A stretch of DNA of 64,000 bases, taken from contig NZ_CP033070.1 of assembly GCF_003669035.1 (NCBI RefSeq), positions 4,340,001 to 4,404,000 of the forward strand, given 5' to 3'. Of the stretch, positions 8,888 through 18,013 are shown piece by piece; within the stretch, counting starts at the first letter, position 1, and the number at the start of each line of letters is the position of its first letter. The DNA is from Chryseobacterium sp. 3008163 (GTDB taxonomy: Bacteria > Bacteroidota > Bacteroidia > Flavobacteriales > Weeksellaceae). Under the pieces are notes generated by a model that did no database searches, was not told where the DNA came from, and was given only the letters and a program-made list of their open reading frames with translations. The position numbers and the translations under genes are program-made.

Positions 8888-10246
8888 CTACCAATTCTTA
8901 TCAATCATATAAATCATCTGCGTCATCACCGTCGCACCAAGCAACAATTCTCTTCGGTTCACCTTTTCAAATGTATCTTCTTCAGTGTGGTGAATATCAA
9001 AATACCTTTGAGAATCCGGAACGAGCTCAGCCGTCGGAACTCCCATATCTTTCAACGGATAAATATCTGTCCCGGAATATCTGCCTTCAAAATCGTAAGC
9101 GCCATACGGTAAAAATAAAGGCGACCAACTTTTGATCTCGTTTCTTTTATTATCATCCATGTCAAGGGCTACACCTCTCGGAGAAAATCCACCTGCATCA
9201 GACTCTAAAGCGAAAAGATGTTTTTCTCCGGTTTCTTTTGCTGTTTTTCCATATTGTATTCCGCCTTTTACACCATTTTCTTCGTTGGCAAAGCAGACAA
9301 CTCTTATGGTATGATTATTTTTGATGCCTAAATTTTTAAATGTTCTTAAAACTTCAATGCTTTGAACGATTCCTGCTCCGTCGTCATGTGCACCTTCGCC
9401 TACATCCCACGAATCTAAATGTCCGCCCACAACAATGACGCTCTTATCTTTTTTACCAGTGAGTTCACCGATGACAGAATGAGAAAGTTTTTCGCCTTTC
9501 ATCCCACAATTGGAATTGAGTTTTGCGGTGATCTTTTGTGATTTTAATAAATTTTCAAGCTCGTCGGCTGTAGTATTTCCAATCGCCACTGCAGGAATTT
9601 TTGCAACATCATCTTTATATCTCATCGCTCCGGTATGTGGAACGTCGTCAAAAGCGGATGACAACGATCTCACGATGGCAAACTTTCCACCTTTTTGTGC
9701 GGTCAACATTGCAGCAGTTGAACGGTATGCAGATGCATCGCTATATCCTTTAAACGTTTCGATGTACGACTGACTGAAAGGGTAGTTGAAGAAAACAATC
9801 TTATCCTTTACCTTTTCGGCAGGAAGTTTTTCGTATTCAGCAAAAGATTTTACCATAATGATCTCTCCTGAAACATCTTTTCCTTTGGTACCTTCAGAAT
9901 TTCCTAACGAAAGCATTTTGAGTTTTGTCCATTTTCCGCTGTTAGTTTTGATATGTAAAGATTCATTTCCTCTTTCCCAAACGGGGATCATCACTTCCTG
10001 AAGCCATACTTTATCTGCTCCGGCATCACGAAGTTTCTGCGCCGCCCACTGAACCGATTTTTCATATGCCTCGGAACCGCTTAAACGATGACCGATGTTT
10101 TTCGTTAAATCTCTAAGTTCATTGTAAGCTTTTCCTTTATTTAAAATCTCGGTTGAGATTCTGTTGAATTGGATGGAGTCTTCTTTGGATTGAGAGAATA
10201 AGTTTAGGCTTAGAAGTAGAATAATTGTTGCTACAAGTTTTTTCAT
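8888..10246 (-). CDS. M28-family aminopeptidase (carboxypeptidase Q-like)
   Basis: This 452-residue protein has a signal peptide (1-19, ending FSQ). A PA-type insert (about 120-240) lies between the N-terminal part and the M28 zinc peptidase domain. Zinc and catalytic residues match those of carboxypeptidase Q: His276, Asp288, Glu322/Glu323, Asp350 and His420, with the same spacings. It should be a secreted or periplasmic dipeptidase/aminopeptidase. It shares strong similarity throughout with the 10753-12150 protein, so the two are tandem paralogues separated by an RDD gene. Confidence 0.85.
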   Translation of the reverse strand: MKKLVATIILLLSLNLFSQSKEDSIQFNRISTEILNKGKAYNELRDLTKNIGHRLSGSEAYEKSVQWAAQKLRDAGADKVWLQEVMIPVWERGNESLHIKTNSGKWTKLKMLSLGNSEGTKGKDVSGEIIMVKSFAEYEKLPAEKVKDKIVFFNYPFSQSYIETFKGYSDASAYRSTAAMLTAQKGGKFAIVRSLSSAFDDVPHTGAMRYKDDVAKIPAVAIGNTTADELENLLKSQKITAKLNSNCGMKGEKLSHSVIGELTGKKDKSVIVVGGHLDSWDVGEGAHDDGAGIVQSIEVLRTFKNLGIKNNHTIRVVCFANEENGVKGGIQYGKTAKETGEKHLFALESDAGGFSPRGVALDMDDNKRNEIKSWSPLFLPYGAYDFEGRYSGTDIYPLKDMGVPTAELVPDSQRYFDIHHTEEDTFEKVNRRELLLGATVMTQMIYMIDKNW

Positions 10247-10303
10247 GATATTGATGGCGAGAAAAATGAATTCTTTTATTAAAATATTAATTTAAAATGA
10301 TTA

Positions 10304-10714
10304 TTAAATTTTTACAACTTTAGTCTTGGCTAACAAATCACCTAATCTTTTACTTTCTTGTGAGTTTGTAATGATGATTATTGCAACTAAACCGAAAAAG
10401 AACATGTCAATGGGATCAACAATGTGTCTTAAAAATGACTGTTTTATAGTTATATCCAGCTCAGTTTTTTCGTCTACTGGTTTTAGTTTTACTAAATAAT
10501 TTCCAAATGTTGATTGCAGATAAACTTCAATAACGCAATTATATACAAACCAAAAAATAAAAACTGGAAGTGCTTTTACGCCGCTCACATAAAATTCACC
10601 CTCTGAATTTACCTCACCAAAATATTTGATATATGTGAATGTTACAAAAAATATCACTGTGTAATCTATTAAACCAGCAATTATACGTCGGGACAAAAAT
10701 TTTTCTTTTTTCAA
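10304..10714 (-). CDS. RDD family membrane protein
   Basis: This 136-residue protein starts KKEKFLSRRIIAGLIDYTVI, the Arg-Arg..Asp pattern that names the RDD family, and has three predicted transmembrane helices (about 12-30, 50-68 and 95-115). RDD proteins are poorly understood; some affect ion transport or the envelope. It lies between two M28 peptidase genes on the same strand, 57 bases upstream of the shorter one and 38 bases downstream of the longer one, so the three may be one operon. Confidence 0.75.
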   Translation of the reverse strand: MKKEKFLSRRIIAGLIDYTVIFFVTFTYIKYFGEVNSEGEFYVSGVKALPVFIFWFVYNCVIEVYLQSTFGNYLVKLKPVDEKTELDITIKQSFLRHIVDPIDMFFFGLVAIIIITNSQESKRLGDLLAKTKVVKI

Positions 10715-10752
10715 TTTTATTAATATTTACGAAAGTTTATCATTTTACTAAA

Positions 10753-12150
10753 CTACCAATTTTTATCAATCATAAAAACCATCTGCGTCATCACAACCGC
10801 TCCCAAAAGCAATTCTCTTTTGTTGACTTTGTCGAAAGTATCCTTTTCCGAGTGGTGGTAATCAAAATATCTTTGGGTATCGACGACCAATTCCATTAAT
10901 GGAATATCCAGTTTTTTCAGAGGAGCGATATCCTGAATCGCATAAGTCTGGTCAAAATCGTACACTCCGTAAGGAAGGAAATATTCTTTCCACGGGAAAA
11001 TCAGGCGGCGTCTTTGCGGCGACATATCAAGGGAGAATCCTCTCGGAGAATATCCTCCGGAATCTGAACCTAAAGCGATGATATGTTTTTCTTCTTTCTT
11101 TTTAACCTGCGCTGCGTACGTTTCTCTGCCTTGTCCACCATTTTCACTGTTTGCATACAGTACAACTCTGATTGTGTGATTATTATCGTAACCCAATGCT
11201 TTAAATGCTCTTAAAACTTCCAGACACTGAACAACTCCCGAACCGTCATCATGCGCTCCTTCCGCAAAATCCCATGAATCGAGCTGAGCTCCTAAAACAA
11301 TTACTTTAGCATCTTTTTTTCCGGGGATTTCTCCGATGATATTATGGTTGATGGTTTCGCCTTTTGATTCGGCGGTCATATTTAATTTTGCTTTTACGGT
11401 TTGCTTTTTTAAAAGCTTCTCCAACTCGTCTGCAGATTTTACTCCAATCGTAACTGCCGGAATTTTCACTTTATCTTCTGGTTCATAATAAATCTGTTTT
11501 GCATGAGGAATATCGTCTGAAGCCGTCGTCAGTGATCTTATAATTAAACCTCTTGCTCCTTTTTTACCAATCACAGAAGCGGAAAGCAATTTAGATTTAG
11601 CGGCAATAAGATAAGAATCTACTGTGCTGATCAATTTCTGATCGATAGGATAGTTGACGAAAATAATTTTATCTTTTACCTGCGCACTCGTAAAATTAAC
11701 CAACTCCTGAACATCATTTACCAAAAGAATATCGTAGATCATATCTTTTCCGCCTGTTCCTTCAGAGTTCCCGAAAGAAAGCATACGGATGTTTTTCCAT
11801 TCACCATTTCCGGCTTTGATCTGTAGAGATTCTCTACCTCTGATCCAAATAGGAACTCTAACTTCTTGTTTCCATATGTTTTCTGCGCCAGCTTCTTTAA
11901 GATTTCTCTCTGCCCATTCGGTAGCTTTTGCATAACCAGGAGTTGCGCTGAAGCGCGGTCCGACACCTTTTGTCAGTTCGCCAAGATTATCGTACGCAGT
12001 TCCGTTAGTCATGATTTCATCTGAAATTTTCTTGAACTCATCGATATAATTGAATTTCGGAATCGGCTTCGGCTTTTTGACTGGCTTCTTTTGAGAAAAT
12101 AAAAATCCACTCAAAAAGAGTGGAAATATGATGAGCAGAATTTTTTTCAT
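10753..12150 (-). CDS. M28-family aminopeptidase (paralogue)
   Basis: The start at 12150 gives a 465-residue protein beginning MKKILLIIFPLFLSGFLFSQ, a good signal peptide. A longer in-frame extension to 12288 runs into a repeat-derived region and is unlikely to be translated. It has the same layout as the 8888-10246 protein: PA-like insert and M28 domain with GAQLDSWDFAEGAHDDGSG, ANSENG and DYHHSEKDT. Two deviations matter. The GGH motif His is Gln (GAQLDSW), and the catalytic AN-E-ENG is AN-S-ENG. Activity may therefore be weakened or lost, and it may be a degenerate paralogue. Confidence 0.82.
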   Translation of the reverse strand: MKKILLIIFPLFLSGFLFSQKKPVKKPKPIPKFNYIDEFKKISDEIMTNGTAYDNLGELTKGVGPRFSATPGYAKATEWAERNLKEAGAENIWKQEVRVPIWIRGRESLQIKAGNGEWKNIRMLSFGNSEGTGGKDMIYDILLVNDVQELVNFTSAQVKDKIIFVNYPIDQKLISTVDSYLIAAKSKLLSASVIGKKGARGLIIRSLTTASDDIPHAKQIYYEPEDKVKIPAVTIGVKSADELEKLLKKQTVKAKLNMTAESKGETINHNIIGEIPGKKDAKVIVLGAQLDSWDFAEGAHDDGSGVVQCLEVLRAFKALGYDNNHTIRVVLYANSENGGQGRETYAAQVKKKEEKHIIALGSDSGGYSPRGFSLDMSPQRRRLIFPWKEYFLPYGVYDFDQTYAIQDIAPLKKLDIPLMELVVDTQRYFDYHHSEKDTFDKVNKRELLLGAVVMTQMVFMIDKNW

Positions 12151-12230
12151 TGTACTGACCTTTTTCTTTTCGGTGCATAAAAATAAAGAAAAATTCAGTA
12201 AGTCTGACAGATATTGATTTTTACTGAGGT

Positions 12231-12330
12231 TTTTTAACGCAAAGGACGCAAAGATTTTTTGACTACTAACTGTTTTTAAGTTCGCCAAGGCGTTCCACTT
12301 AGCAAAGACTACGAAGATTTTAATTTAAAT
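12231..12330 (+). repeat. Dispersed intergenic repeat (CGCAAAG family)
   Basis: AACGCAAAGGACGCAAAGAT is followed about 35 bases later by TTCGCCAAGGCGTTCCACTT and AGCAAAGACTACG. The same ordered elements occur at 54466-54640 (AACGCAAAGAGCGCAAAG, then TTCGCAAAGGCGTTTCACTC). It lies just upstream of the M28 peptidase start and explains the false N-terminal extension there. Confidence 0.5.
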
Positions 12331-12350
12331 AAAATTTCATGATAAAAAAA

Positions 12351-12396
12351 TCCTCAAAATTATTCTCTTTAGGTTTTAAGAAAATAATTTTGAGGA
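12351..12396 (-). terminator. Rho-independent terminator
   Basis: A perfect 14-bp stem (TCCTCAAAATTATT at 12351-12364 and its complement at 12383-12396) has an 18-nt loop. Read on the minus strand it is followed by a run of Ts. It lies 44 bases after the DUF1015 stop and should end that transcript. Confidence 0.7.
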
Positions 12397-12439
12397 AATA
12401 TTAGATTTAAATATTGTTGAGCAACAAGCTAAAAGCTAA

Positions 12440-13681
12440 TTACTTCATGTCATACATCAACAATGCGGTTACCAATTTTGGTTCAATGAACGTACATTTT
12501 GGAGGCATACGGAGTTTTAAATCAGATATTTTAATCATATCATTAAAACTTACAGGATAAATTCCAAAACCTACTTTTCCTTCTCCGCTGTCTACTTTTT
12601 CTTTTAAAAGCTTGATTCCTTCAATGTTTGAACTTCCTTTGATGTAAGAAATCTGGTCTGAACTATCTGAATCTTCAATCTTCAAAATATCTTTTATAAT
12701 ATATTTATCTAAAAGATGATGATCTAAATTATCCAAAGACATCTCCTGAGAACGAAGGTCATGCTTTACGTGAAGAGAGTAGAACTTCCCATCGATGTAC
12801 ATAGAAATGTGGAATTTCTGCGATGGATAGTATGGAGCTTGTTCTTTTTCGTGAATTAAGAAATATTTCTCAAGACTTTTCAGAAATTCGTCTGTCGTCA
12901 AATCTCCGATGCTCTTCACAATTCTGTTATAGTCGTGAATTTTGATTGATTGGTTGGAAACTATGAAACTATACACGAAATTGTATGCTTCAGTTCCATT
13001 ATGTTTTTTGTTTTTATCTTTCAAACGCTTTGCGTGAAGCGCAGTAGAACCAATTCTGTGGTGACCGTCGGCAATGTAGAAAGAATCGATCTGATCGATC
13101 ACTTCCTTGAACTGCTGTAGTTTCAAACGGTTATCTATTCGCCAGATTTTGTGTCTGATTCCAACTGTATCAACGTGATTGAAAATCGGAACGTTTTTCT
13201 CCTCATGATTCATCAGCAATTCAATTTTTGAATTGGATGGATACGTTAATAATACAGGTTCTGCCTGAAGGTTTACTTTATCTAAATAATGAGCTAATTT
13301 CTCTTTTCTCTGAGGAATGGTACTTTCGTGTCTCTTTATTTTTCCGTTCCAGAAATCTTCTATATTTGCCAAGCCGAGAAGCCCTCTGAAAATCTGTTTG
13401 TTAGGGTAAATCTGCTCATAAAGATAGTATGACGAACTATCCTGAACAAGTGTTTTATCCTCCATCAGTTCTTCAAACGTTGTACGTATCTTCCTTAAAT
13501 TCCGGTCTACATCTTTAGATTTACTTACAACATATGGTTTAATCATATTGATGTAAGTCTTTTCTTTTTGCGCTTTTTCAGCGATTTCAGCCTGTGTGAA
13601 ATTATCTAAAGGATGAGTAGGAAATGTAGACTCATGATCTTTATGAGGTCTTATTCCACGGAAAGGTTTAAAAACTGGCAT
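12440..13681 (-). CDS. DUF1015 family protein
   Basis: Starting at 13681 gives MPVFKPFRGIRPHKD, the usual N-terminus of this family; a longer frame to 13726 would overlap serA. The 413-residue protein carries conserved DUF1015 features, including ADGHHR (visible at ADGHHRIGSTALHAKRL). It is often found beside serA in Bacteroidota and is described only as a hypothetical cytosolic protein; some relatives are called putative transcription regulators. It follows serA by 7 bases, indicating translation from one message. Function unknown. Confidence 0.82.
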   Translation of the reverse strand: MPVFKPFRGIRPHKDHESTFPTHPLDNFTQAEIAEKAQKEKTYINMIKPYVVSKSKDVDRNLRKIRTTFEELMEDKTLVQDSSSYYLYEQIYPNKQIFRGLLGLANIEDFWNGKIKRHESTIPQRKEKLAHYLDKVNLQAEPVLLTYPSNSKIELLMNHEEKNVPIFNHVDTVGIRHKIWRIDNRLKLQQFKEVIDQIDSFYIADGHHRIGSTALHAKRLKDKNKKHNGTEAYNFVYSFIVSNQSIKIHDYNRIVKSIGDLTTDEFLKSLEKYFLIHEKEQAPYYPSQKFHISMYIDGKFYSLHVKHDLRSQEMSLDNLDHHLLDKYIIKDILKIEDSDSSDQISYIKGSSNIEGIKLLKEKVDSGEGKVGFGIYPVSFNDMIKISDLKLRMPPKCTFIEPKLVTALLMYDMK

Positions 13682-13688
13682 ATATAAT

Positions 13689-14648
13689 TTATAGTTTCTT
13701 TTTAATCTCAATAATCTGTTCGGCAAGCTCTATACCTATTTTTTCCTGAGCATCGATGGTGTTTCCGCCAAGATGGGGGGTGAGAGACAGGTTAGGATTC
13801 ATTAATAAAATCAATTCTGGAGTCGGCTCAGTTTCGAAAACATCTAATGCTGCTCCGGCAACTTTTCCTGATTCAATATAATTAACCAAAGTTACTTCAT
13901 TAAGGACACCGCCTCTTGCAGTATTTACAATAAACACACCATCTTCCATTTTTTCAAATTCGGGAGTGTCTATAACATATTCATTCGTTTTAGGCGTGTT
14001 GATGCTGATAAAATCTGTGTCTTTGTAGAAAGCATCAGAATCGTTGGTTGATGTGACTTCAAAATCAACAGTTTGTCCGTCAAAAAAACTCAAACTGATG
14101 GTTTTTGTTTTCGGTTTTCTCGTCAGAACTTTTACTTTCATTCCTAAAGAAATTCCCATCTTCACCACTTCCTGACCAATACTTCCAAAACCTATCACTC
14201 CCAAAGTTTTCCCTGAAAGCTCATAAGCATTGTTGAAAGATTTTTTCAAAGCATTGAAATGAGTATCTCCTTCCAATGGCATCAACCTGTTGGATTCGTG
14301 AAGAAATCTTGCTAAAGAAAAGAAATGCGCAAACACCAACTCAGCCACCGATCTTGATGATGCGTTTGGCGTGTTGATTACGTATAAACCTTTTTCAATG
14401 GCATATTCTACATCAATATTGTCCATCCCGATACCGCCTCTTCCGACAATTTTCAGACCCGGACAAGCATCAATTAAATCTTGTCTTACTTTGGTAGCAC
14501 TTCTCACCAAAAGAACGTCTACGTTATTTTCATTAATGAAATTAATAACGTGATCCTGCGCAACTCTGTTGTCGAGTACTTCGATTCCAGCTTCTTTTAA
14601 AGCAAGTTCTCCTGCTTTGGAAATTCCGTCGTTAGCTAAGACTTTCAT
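13689..14648 (-). CDS. serA: D-3-phosphoglycerate dehydrogenase
   Basis: This 319-residue D-2-hydroxyacid dehydrogenase oxidises 3-phosphoglycerate with NAD, the first step of serine synthesis. The NAD site reads GVIGFGSIG (150-158). The catalytic trio is Arg245 (NTARGG), Glu274 (FETEP) and His292 (TPHLGG). It lacks the C-terminal ACT regulatory domain of enteric SerA, so it belongs to the short form and should not be serine-inhibited through that domain. serC lies 107 bases upstream on the same strand, supporting the assignment to serine synthesis. The DUF1015 gene follows. Confidence 0.88.
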   Translation of the reverse strand: MKVLANDGISKAGELALKEAGIEVLDNRVAQDHVINFINENNVDVLLVRSATKVRQDLIDACPGLKIVGRGGIGMDNIDVEYAIEKGLYVINTPNASSRSVAELVFAHFFSLARFLHESNRLMPLEGDTHFNALKKSFNNAYELSGKTLGVIGFGSIGQEVVKMGISLGMKVKVLTRKPKTKTISLSFFDGQTVDFEVTSTNDSDAFYKDTDFISINTPKTNEYVIDTPEFEKMEDGVFIVNTARGGVLNEVTLVNYIESGKVAGAALDVFETEPTPELILLMNPNLSLTPHLGGNTIDAQEKIGIELAEQIIEIKKKL

Positions 14649-14755
14649 ATTTTTTTCAATTTAAGGATTTTAAGATTAATTATTAAAAAATTCAATGATT
14701 TTGCTTAATAATTTTAATCTTGTCATCTTTCAATTTTTGCGTTGCCTAATTTAAG

Positions 14756-15819
14756 TTATTTTATTGACTTCATCACATCCACCAAAACCTGCACACTTTC
14801 AATAGGTAAGGCATTGTAGAGACTTGCTCTGTATCCCCCTAAACTTCTGTGACCGTTCAATCCGCTGATTCCTGCGGCTTTCCATGCAGCATCAAATTCT
14901 TCTTTTTTGCTGTCGTCAATTAATTTAAATGAAACATTCATCAAAGAACGGTCTTCTTGAACGCAGAATGTTTCGAATAATGGGTTGCTGTCGATCTCGT
15001 TATATAAAAGTTTTGCTTTTGCTTCATTTCTTGCTTCAGCAGCAGCAATTCCTCCGTTGTTTTCTAAATGCTGTAATGTTAATAAAGATGCATACACAGG
15101 GAAAACGGGTGGAGTATTGTACATTGATTCTTTTGAAATATGCTGAGAATAATCTAAGATTGAGAACATATTTTCTCTTCCTGTTTTACCTAAAATTTCT
15201 TTTTGATCACCACTAAAGTTACTCCTGCAGGTCCCATGTTTTTCTGAGCTCCTGCGTAGATTAAATCAAATTTAGAAAAATCTAATTGTCTTGAGAAGAT
15301 ATCAGAGCTCATGTCACAAACCATTAAAGTATCAACTTCAGGGAAAGACTTCATCTGAGTTCCGTAGATCGTATTGTTTGAAGTACAGTGGAAATAATCG
15401 TATTCTGAACCTATTGTATAATCTTTAGGAATGAATGAATAGTTTTCTTCTTTTGAAGAACCTACCACATCTACTGTTCCTACTTTTTTAGCTTCTTTGA
15501 TCGCTCCTGCAGCCCAAGTACCTGTATCTAAATAAGCAGCTTTGCCACCCACTTTCATCAAATTGTAAGGAACCATCGCAAACTGAAGACTTGCGCCACC
15601 TCCCAAATACAAAACCTCATAATCATCACCAAGATTCATCAGTCTTTTTACAATTGCACGAGCTTCATCCATCACCGCAACAAAATCTTTGCTTCTGTGC
15701 GAAATTTCAAGAAGTGATAAACCGATTCCGTTAAAATCTAAAACCGCTGCTGCCGATTTTTCGAATACTTCCTGAGGTAAGATACATGGTCCTGCGCTGA
15801 AATTGTGCTTTTTGCTCAT
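14756..15819 (-). pseudogene. serC: Phosphoserine aminotransferase, split by a frameshift
   Basis: Two frames together make a full-length PLP aminotransferase of about 354 residues that converts 3-phosphohydroxypyruvate to phosphoserine. The first (15190-15819) starts [14 protein letters not shown] and holds the PLP lysine, Lys193 in GAQKNMG. It ends in VVIKKKF at a five-T run (plus strand 15200-15204). Adding one base restores [20 protein letters not shown] and joins the second frame, which carries NGHRSLGGYRASLYNA and ends normally at 14756. SerC is normally required for prototrophy and both halves look intact, so a base-calling error is more likely than a dead gene. Confidence 0.85.
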
Positions 15820-15905
15820 AATTTTACTTTTTGTTTTTTGAGATTTTGCTGATTTCTCAATCTGCTATTTCGTATTTGATTTATAAAAATATAAAGATAA
15901 AAAAA

Positions 15906-15928
15906 CCGTCTCAAGAAAAATGAGACGG
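15906..15928 (-). terminator. Rho-independent terminator
   Basis: CCGTCTCA (15906-15913) pairs with TGAGACGG (15921-15928) around a 7-nt loop. Read on the minus strand it is followed by TTTTTTT. It lies just after the ferredoxin stop, separating that transcript from serC. Confidence 0.75.
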
Positions 15929-15935
15929 CGTATTT

Positions 15936-16286
15936 TTATTCACCGTGTAAGAATGCTTTTTTGTTTAATAACGCTTCTTCAGATTCTACATGATCTTCAT
16001 CCGGAACACAGCAGTCTACAGGGCAAACCGCTGCACACTGTGGCTCTTCATGGAAGCCTTTACATTCTGTACATTTATCAGTAACAATGAAATAAACATC
16101 ATCATTTACGGGCTCTTGTGGTGCATCTGCATCTACCGTTAACCCCGATGGTAATGTTACAGTACCTTTTAATTCGGTACCTTCGGAAGCTTTCCAGTCA
16201 ACTGCTCCTTCATATATTGCATTGTTCGGACATTCTGGTTCGCAGGCTCCGCAATTAATGCATTCATCAGTTATTTTAATAGCCAT
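15936..16286 (-). CDS. Ferredoxin with two [4Fe-4S] clusters
   Basis: This 116-residue electron carrier has CINCGACEPECP near the N-terminus and CTECKGFHEEPQCAAVCPVDC later. The second motif has the CX2CX8CX3C spacing of Alvin-type ferredoxins, longer than the clostridial kind. It should bind two [4Fe-4S] clusters in the cytosol. About 45 residues separate the motifs, more than in classical 2[4Fe-4S] ferredoxins. It sits next to serC on the same strand, but a terminator lies between. Its redox partner is not shown by the neighbourhood. Confidence 0.88.
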   Translation of the reverse strand: MAIKITDECINCGACEPECPNNAIYEGAVDWKASEGTELKGTVTLPSGLTVDADAPQEPVNDDVYFIVTDKCTECKGFHEEPQCAAVCPVDCCVPDEDHVESEEALLNKKAFLHGE

Positions 16287-16298
16287 CGCTAATTTTTT

Positions 16299-16316
16299 TA
16301 AATTTGCACAAAATTA
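16299..16316. promoter_or_regulatory. Divergent -7 boxes for ferredoxin and acyl-CoA reductase
   Basis: TAAATTTG at 16299-16306 (plus) and TAATTTTG at 16309-16316 (minus) both match the Bacteroidota TAnnTTTG -7 box. The plus box is 38 bases from the LuxC-like start and the minus box 22 bases from the ferredoxin start. Neither has an obvious TTG at the expected -33 spacing, so this is a partial match. Confidence 0.4.
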
Positions 16317-16344
16317 CAAAATATTCCCCACTTTTACAGTAATT

Positions 16345-17379
16345 ATGAATATCGAAAAACAAGTTTTAGGACTTATTAAATTAAGTGATTATATAAAGAG
16401 CTATTTAGCAGAAAATAATGAAGATTTTAACGAAAATGATTCTGAATTTGAATCGGTCGTGAAAAAGTCTGAAATAGAAAATCCGTGGTTTACCATAGAA
16501 AATCAAAAATATGCTTTAAAGCAATGGTCGGATTTGTTGACAGAGGATAATTTGAAATCTTGGCTCAGCAATTATTCACCATCAAAAACTACAAAAAAGG
16601 TTGGATTAATCCTTGCCGGAAATATTCCTTTGGTGGGATGGCATGATGTGATTTCGGTGGTTTTGAGCAATCATATTCCTTTGATCAAATTATCTTCAAA
16701 AGACAAACAGATGATTCCTTTTCTATTAAAAAAATGGAAAGAATTTTCTGAGAATGAAATTGAGTATGAGTTTGTTGAGAGATTGACAGATTTTGATGCT
16801 GTAATCGCTACAGGAAGCAATAATACGGCGAGATATTTAGAATATTATTTTAAAAATCATTTAAGTATTATTAGAAAAAACAGAACTTCAGTTGCCGTTA
16901 TCAAAGGAGATGAGACAGAAGAAGAACTGAAGCTTTTGGCTCAGGATATTTTCCAGTATTTTGGTTTAGGTTGTAGAAATGTGACGAGACTTTTTATTCC
17001 GGAAGACTTTGTTATTGATAGGGTTTTTGAAAGTTTTATTGATTTCAAAGAAATTGTTAATCATAATAAATATGCCAACAATTACGATTATAACAGAGCA
17101 GTTTATCTTTTGAATCAGGATAAATTCTGGGATAATAATTTTGTAATGCTGAAAGAAGATGAGAAACTTTTCAGTCCTTTGTCTGTGATTCATTTCAGCA
17201 GATATTCTTCTTTGGATGAAGTTACGAATTTCATTAATGAAAATGAAGAAGATATTCAATGTGTCGTTGGTAAAAATGATTTGGGAATTGAAACAGTATA
17301 TTTCGGTGAAGCTCAAAACCCTGGACTTGATACGTATGCAGATAATGTAGATACGATGCAGTTTTTGGAGGTTATTTAA
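16345..17379 (+). CDS. Acyl-CoA reductase (LuxC-like)
   Basis: Starting at 16345 gives a 344-residue protein (MNIEKQVLGLIKLSDYIKSY); the longer frame runs into the divergent promoter and is discarded. The sequence GLILAGNIPLVGWHDVISV and later VIATGSNNTARYLEYYF are typical of the LuxC/acyl-CoA reductase family, which reduces fatty acyl-CoA to aldehyde using NADPH. The Cys in FGLGCRNVTRLF is the expected acyl-thioester nucleophile. In Bacteroidota this gene usually stands beside ferredoxin and serC, as here. The physiological acyl substrate is unknown; there are no lux genes. Confidence 0.82.
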   Translation: MNIEKQVLGLIKLSDYIKSYLAENNEDFNENDSEFESVVKKSEIENPWFTIENQKYALKQWSDLLTEDNLKSWLSNYSPSKTTKKVGLILAGNIPLVGWHDVISVVLSNHIPLIKLSSKDKQMIPFLLKKWKEFSENEIEYEFVERLTDFDAVIATGSNNTARYLEYYFKNHLSIIRKNRTSVAVIKGDETEEELKLLAQDIFQYFGLGCRNVTRLFIPEDFVIDRVFESFIDFKEIVNHNKYANNYDYNRAVYLLNQDKFWDNNFVMLKEDEKLFSPLSVIHFSRYSSLDEVTNFINENEEDIQCVVGKNDLGIETVYFGEAQNPGLDTYADNVDTMQFLEVI

Positions 17380-17529
17380 ATTTATTTTTCTCTCGCAGAT
17401 TCAGCTTATTTTGCAGATTTATTTTAGTAAAGAAAATTTGCATCATCTTTCAAGTCGGTGAGAATTTTAAAATTTAAACAGTCTCTTGATTTTTATTACT
17501 AAATTTACCTATCAACGAAAAAATATTTA

Positions 17530-17988
17530 ATGAAAAAAATAGCAATCATTCTTTCTTTTGCAGCATTTCAAATGAGCTTTGCTCAAAAGGTGAAAAAAGC
17601 GGAAGTAATAAAAGATAATCGAACGACTGAACAGAAATTAGAGCTTAATAAGACTCAAAAAGAACTGCTTAATGGGAAATTTGAGCAATTTATCACTGCA
17701 TTGAAAGCATCAGATAAAAAAGCAATGGAAAGCCTGATGTCTGAAAAAACAAAATCGATGGTAACTGATAAGGTTTACGAAAACCTTACTAAAGACATTA
17801 ATTTTACCAGAAAAATAGTGATTTACAAGACAGGCTATAAGTCTTTCATGAGTGGTGAAAATTTCCCTATGATTCAATATAAATATTCCGACGATCAGAC
17901 AAAGCCTGACCCGAAAGAAATTATTACCGCTGTTTTTGAAGAAGATGGAAAAATTATGGGTATCAAGCCTTATAAACAAACAAAATAA
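17530..17988 (+). CDS. Hypothetical secreted protein, paralogue of the next
   Basis: This 152-residue protein has a signal peptide (1-19, ending SFAQ) followed by a charged segment. From about residue 45 (LLNGKFEQFITALKASDKKA) to the end it is clearly similar to the C-terminal 105 residues of the next gene product: both carry (K/R)(E/K)I.(M/Y)..GY, FPM(I/L)QYKYSDD and G(K)I(M/L)G(I/V)KP. A gene duplication is therefore likely. The fold may be NTF2-like, but I see no catalytic residues. Function unknown. Confidence 0.65.
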   Translation: MKKIAIILSFAAFQMSFAQKVKKAEVIKDNRTTEQKLELNKTQKELLNGKFEQFITALKASDKKAMESLMSEKTKSMVTDKVYENLTKDINFTRKIVIYKTGYKSFMSGENFPMIQYKYSDDQTKPDPKEIITAVFEEDGKIMGIKPYKQTK

Positions 17989-18013
17989 GTTTTATTAAAT
18001 ATTAAAATATAAT

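Noticed and set aside
12151..12288. N-terminal extension of the second M28 peptidase.
   Set aside because: The extension runs into the CGCAAAG repeat, and Met at 12150 gives a proper signal peptide.
13682..13726. Upstream start of the DUF1015 protein overlapping serA.
   Set aside because: The usual family start MPVFKPFRG is at 13681 and leaves a 7-base gap.
16222..16344. N-terminal extension of the acyl-CoA reductase.
   Set aside because: It runs across the ferredoxin start and divergent promoter region; the ATG at 16345 gives the family start.
17389..17470. TCTCGCAGATTCAGC and TTGCAGATTTA in the gap after the acyl-CoA reductase resemble the CGCAG-type dispersed repeats.
   Set aside because: The copies are too worn and the inverted arm too weak to define an element.
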